A stretch of DNA of 6,556 bases. It comes from Crocinitomicaceae bacterium. GTDB taxonomy: Bacteria > Bacteroidota > Bacteroidia > Flavobacteriales_G > Salibacteraceae. The notes beneath the pieces were generated by a model. It did no database searches, was not told where the DNA came from, and saw only the letters and a list, made by a program, of their open reading frames with translations. Shown here piece after piece: positions 5,354 to 6,556 of this stretch. Where the stretch lies: contig JAAZVO010000154.1 in the NCBI GenBank assembly GCA_018623405.1, forward strand, positions 1 through 6,556, written 5' to 3'. Made by a program: the position numbers and the translations under genes. Every line of letters starts with the position of its first letter. Positions within the stretch are counted from its first letter, which is position 1.

Positions 5354-6556
5354 TTAATATTTTGCTGCAAGATCCTCAGCTACATCAGCTAAAGTATCTG
5401 TAACTTTATTTGTTAGTTTACCTTCTTTAAGGGTATCTAAAATATCTTTATGATTTACCTCTAGGAAGTGTAGGTATTCCTCTTCAAAAGCTCTTACTTT
5501 ATTCACAGGAACATTTCTTAATAAACCTTTTGTCCCTAAGTAAATAATTGCAATTTGTTTTTCAACGGTTAGTGGTGAGCCTTCAGGTTGTTTTAAGATT
5601 TCAACGTTTCTAGCACCTTTATCTAAAACCCCTTTAGTAGCAGCATCAAGGTCAGATCCGAATTTAGCAAATGCTTCTAACTCTCTATACTGTGCTTGGT
5701 CTAGCTTTAGTGTACCGGCAACCTTTTTCATTGATTTAATTTGAGCGGAACCCCCAACCCTTGATACAGAGATACCCACGTTAATCGCAGGTCTAACTCC
5801 TGAAAGGAAAAGGTCTGACTCTAAGAAAATCTGTCCATCCGTAATTGAAATTACGTTTGTTGGGATATAAGCAGATACGTCACCAGCTTGAGTTTCAATA
5901 ATTGGTAGCGCAGTTAATGAACCACCACCTTTTACTTTATCTTTTAAAACATCTGGAAGATCATTCATTTGAGCAGCAATGGCATCGTTGTTAATGATTT
6001 TTGCTGCCCTTTCTAATAATCTCGAGTGAAGGTAGAATACATCACCCGGATAAGCTTCACGTCCTGGAGGTCTTCTTAATAAGAGTGATACCTCACGGTA
6101 AGCAACCGCTTGCTTTGAAAGGTCATCATATACGATTAAAGCAGGTCTTCCTGTGTCTCTAAAGTACTCGCCAACTGCAACTCCCGCAAATGGTGCATAA
6201 AACTGCATTGGTGCAGGGTCTGATGCATTTGCTGCAACAATTACAGTATAAGGCAAAGCACCTGCCTCATCTAATTTTTTTACTATTTGAGCAACAGTAG
6301 ATGCTTTTTGACCTATTGCTACATAAATACAATAAACAGGGTTTCCTGCTTCGTAAAATTCTTTTTGGTTGATAATAGTATCTATTGCAACGGTAGTTTT
6401 ACCTGTTTGCCTATCACCAATAATTAATTCCCTTTGACCCCTCCCAATTGGAATCATAGAGTCAATGGCTTTAATACCTGTTTGAAGCGGTTCGTTTACC
6501 GGTTGACGATAAATAACTCCGGGAGCTTTTCTTTCAAAAGGTAATTCGAAAACCTC
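5354..6556 (-). CDS. atpA: F1Fo ATP synthase alpha subunit, 5' end outside the window
   Basis: The alpha subunit forms the nucleotide-binding head of F1 with beta; its sites are mainly regulatory, but its arginine finger acts in catalysis on beta. The reading frame is open to the right edge, giving 400 residues of a usual ~525, so about 125 N-terminal residues (beta-barrel domain and start) are missing. An internal Met at 6455-6457 (in AIDSMIPIGRGQ) is not the start, because upstream codons encode the conserved YRQPVNEPLQTGIKAIDS. Counting from the edge, Walker A GDRQTGKT is at 47-54, the Walker B strand ALIVYDD near 139-145, PGREAYPGDVFYLHSRLLER at 163-182, and PAINVGISVSRVG at 256-268 with the arginine finger at Arg266. 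Compared with E. coli, a stretch after RLLERAAK is about seven residues longer, which I recall as usual in Bacteroidota. Confidence 0.98.
   Translation of the reverse strand, partial: EVFELPFERKAPGVIYRQPVNEPLQTGIKAIDSMIPIGRGQRELIIGDRQTGKTTVAIDTIINQKEFYEAGNPVYCIYVAIGQKASTVAQIVKKLDEAGALPYTVIVAANASDPAPMQFYAPFAGVAVGEYFRDTGRPALIVYDDLSKQAVAYREVSLLLRRPPGREAYPGDVFYLHSRLLERAAKIINNDAIAAQMNDLPDVLKDKVKGGGSLTALPIIETQAGDVSAYIPTNVISITDGQIFLESDLFLSGVRPAINVGISVSRVGGSAQIKSMKKVAGTLKLDQAQYRELEAFAKFGSDLDAATKGVLDKGARNVEILKQPEGSPLTVEKQIAIIYLGTKGLLRNVPVNKVRAFEEEYLHFLEVNHKDILDTLKEGKLTNKVTDTLADVAEDLAAKY

Noticed and set aside
6455..6457. ATG as the start of a shortened atpA
   Set aside because: The same frame continues upstream to the window edge and encodes conserved alpha-subunit sequence before the Walker A loop, so this Met is internal.
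1..6556. Mobile elements, CRISPR repeats, tRNA or rRNA genes, riboswitches, defence or biosynthetic systems
   Set aside because: Almost the whole window is filled by recognisable housekeeping-type genes. I saw no terminal inverted repeats, regularly spaced repeats, transposase motifs or structured RNA signatures in the short gaps.

Overview
The window is ordinary, AT-rich bacterial chromosome with every recognised gene on the minus strand. The protein sequences and gene order suggest a member of the Bacteroidota, probably Flavobacteriales or a close relative. The signs are the F1 ATP synthase subunits with Bacteroidota-like features, a Wzx-like flippase followed directly by dut and a nucleotidyltransferase, absent or weak Shine-Dalgarno sequences, and one exact match to the TAnnTTTG form of the Bacteroidota -7 promoter element. 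The lineage call rests on recognition of these features, not on any search.

Reading in the direction of transcription, from the right edge to the left, the window opens inside atpA (F1 alpha; its first ~125 residues lie outside). After 19 bp comes atpG (F1 gamma), which starts at GTG. The atp transcript then meets a weak hairpin over the atpG stop codon and a strong hairpin with a T-rich tail, read here as the end of the ATP synthase operon. Only 8 nt past that tail is the start of a membrane-bound sensor histidine kinase with an NtrY-type catalytic core. A stand-alone enoyl-CoA hydratase follows 42 bp later. After a 90-bp gap comes a lipid-linked oligosaccharide flippase of the MOP superfamily, starting at TTG. 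It overlaps dut (dUTPase) by 8 nt. A 65-bp gap with a promoter-like element precedes the first 10 codons of a probable sugar-phosphate nucleotidyltransferase, cut by the left edge.

Functionally there are three blocks: energy conversion (atpA-atpG); a signalling and fatty-acid metabolism pair (kinase and hydratase) whose link is only proximity; and a cell-envelope/nucleotide block (flippase, dut, nucleotidyltransferase). The coding sequences are intact apart from the two cut by the window edges. I saw no mobile element, CRISPR array, tRNA, rRNA or obvious horizontally acquired segment, and no intergenic gap exceeds about 90 bp. I did not find a previously undescribed system. The most interesting spot is the tight junction between the atp terminator and the kinase start codon.
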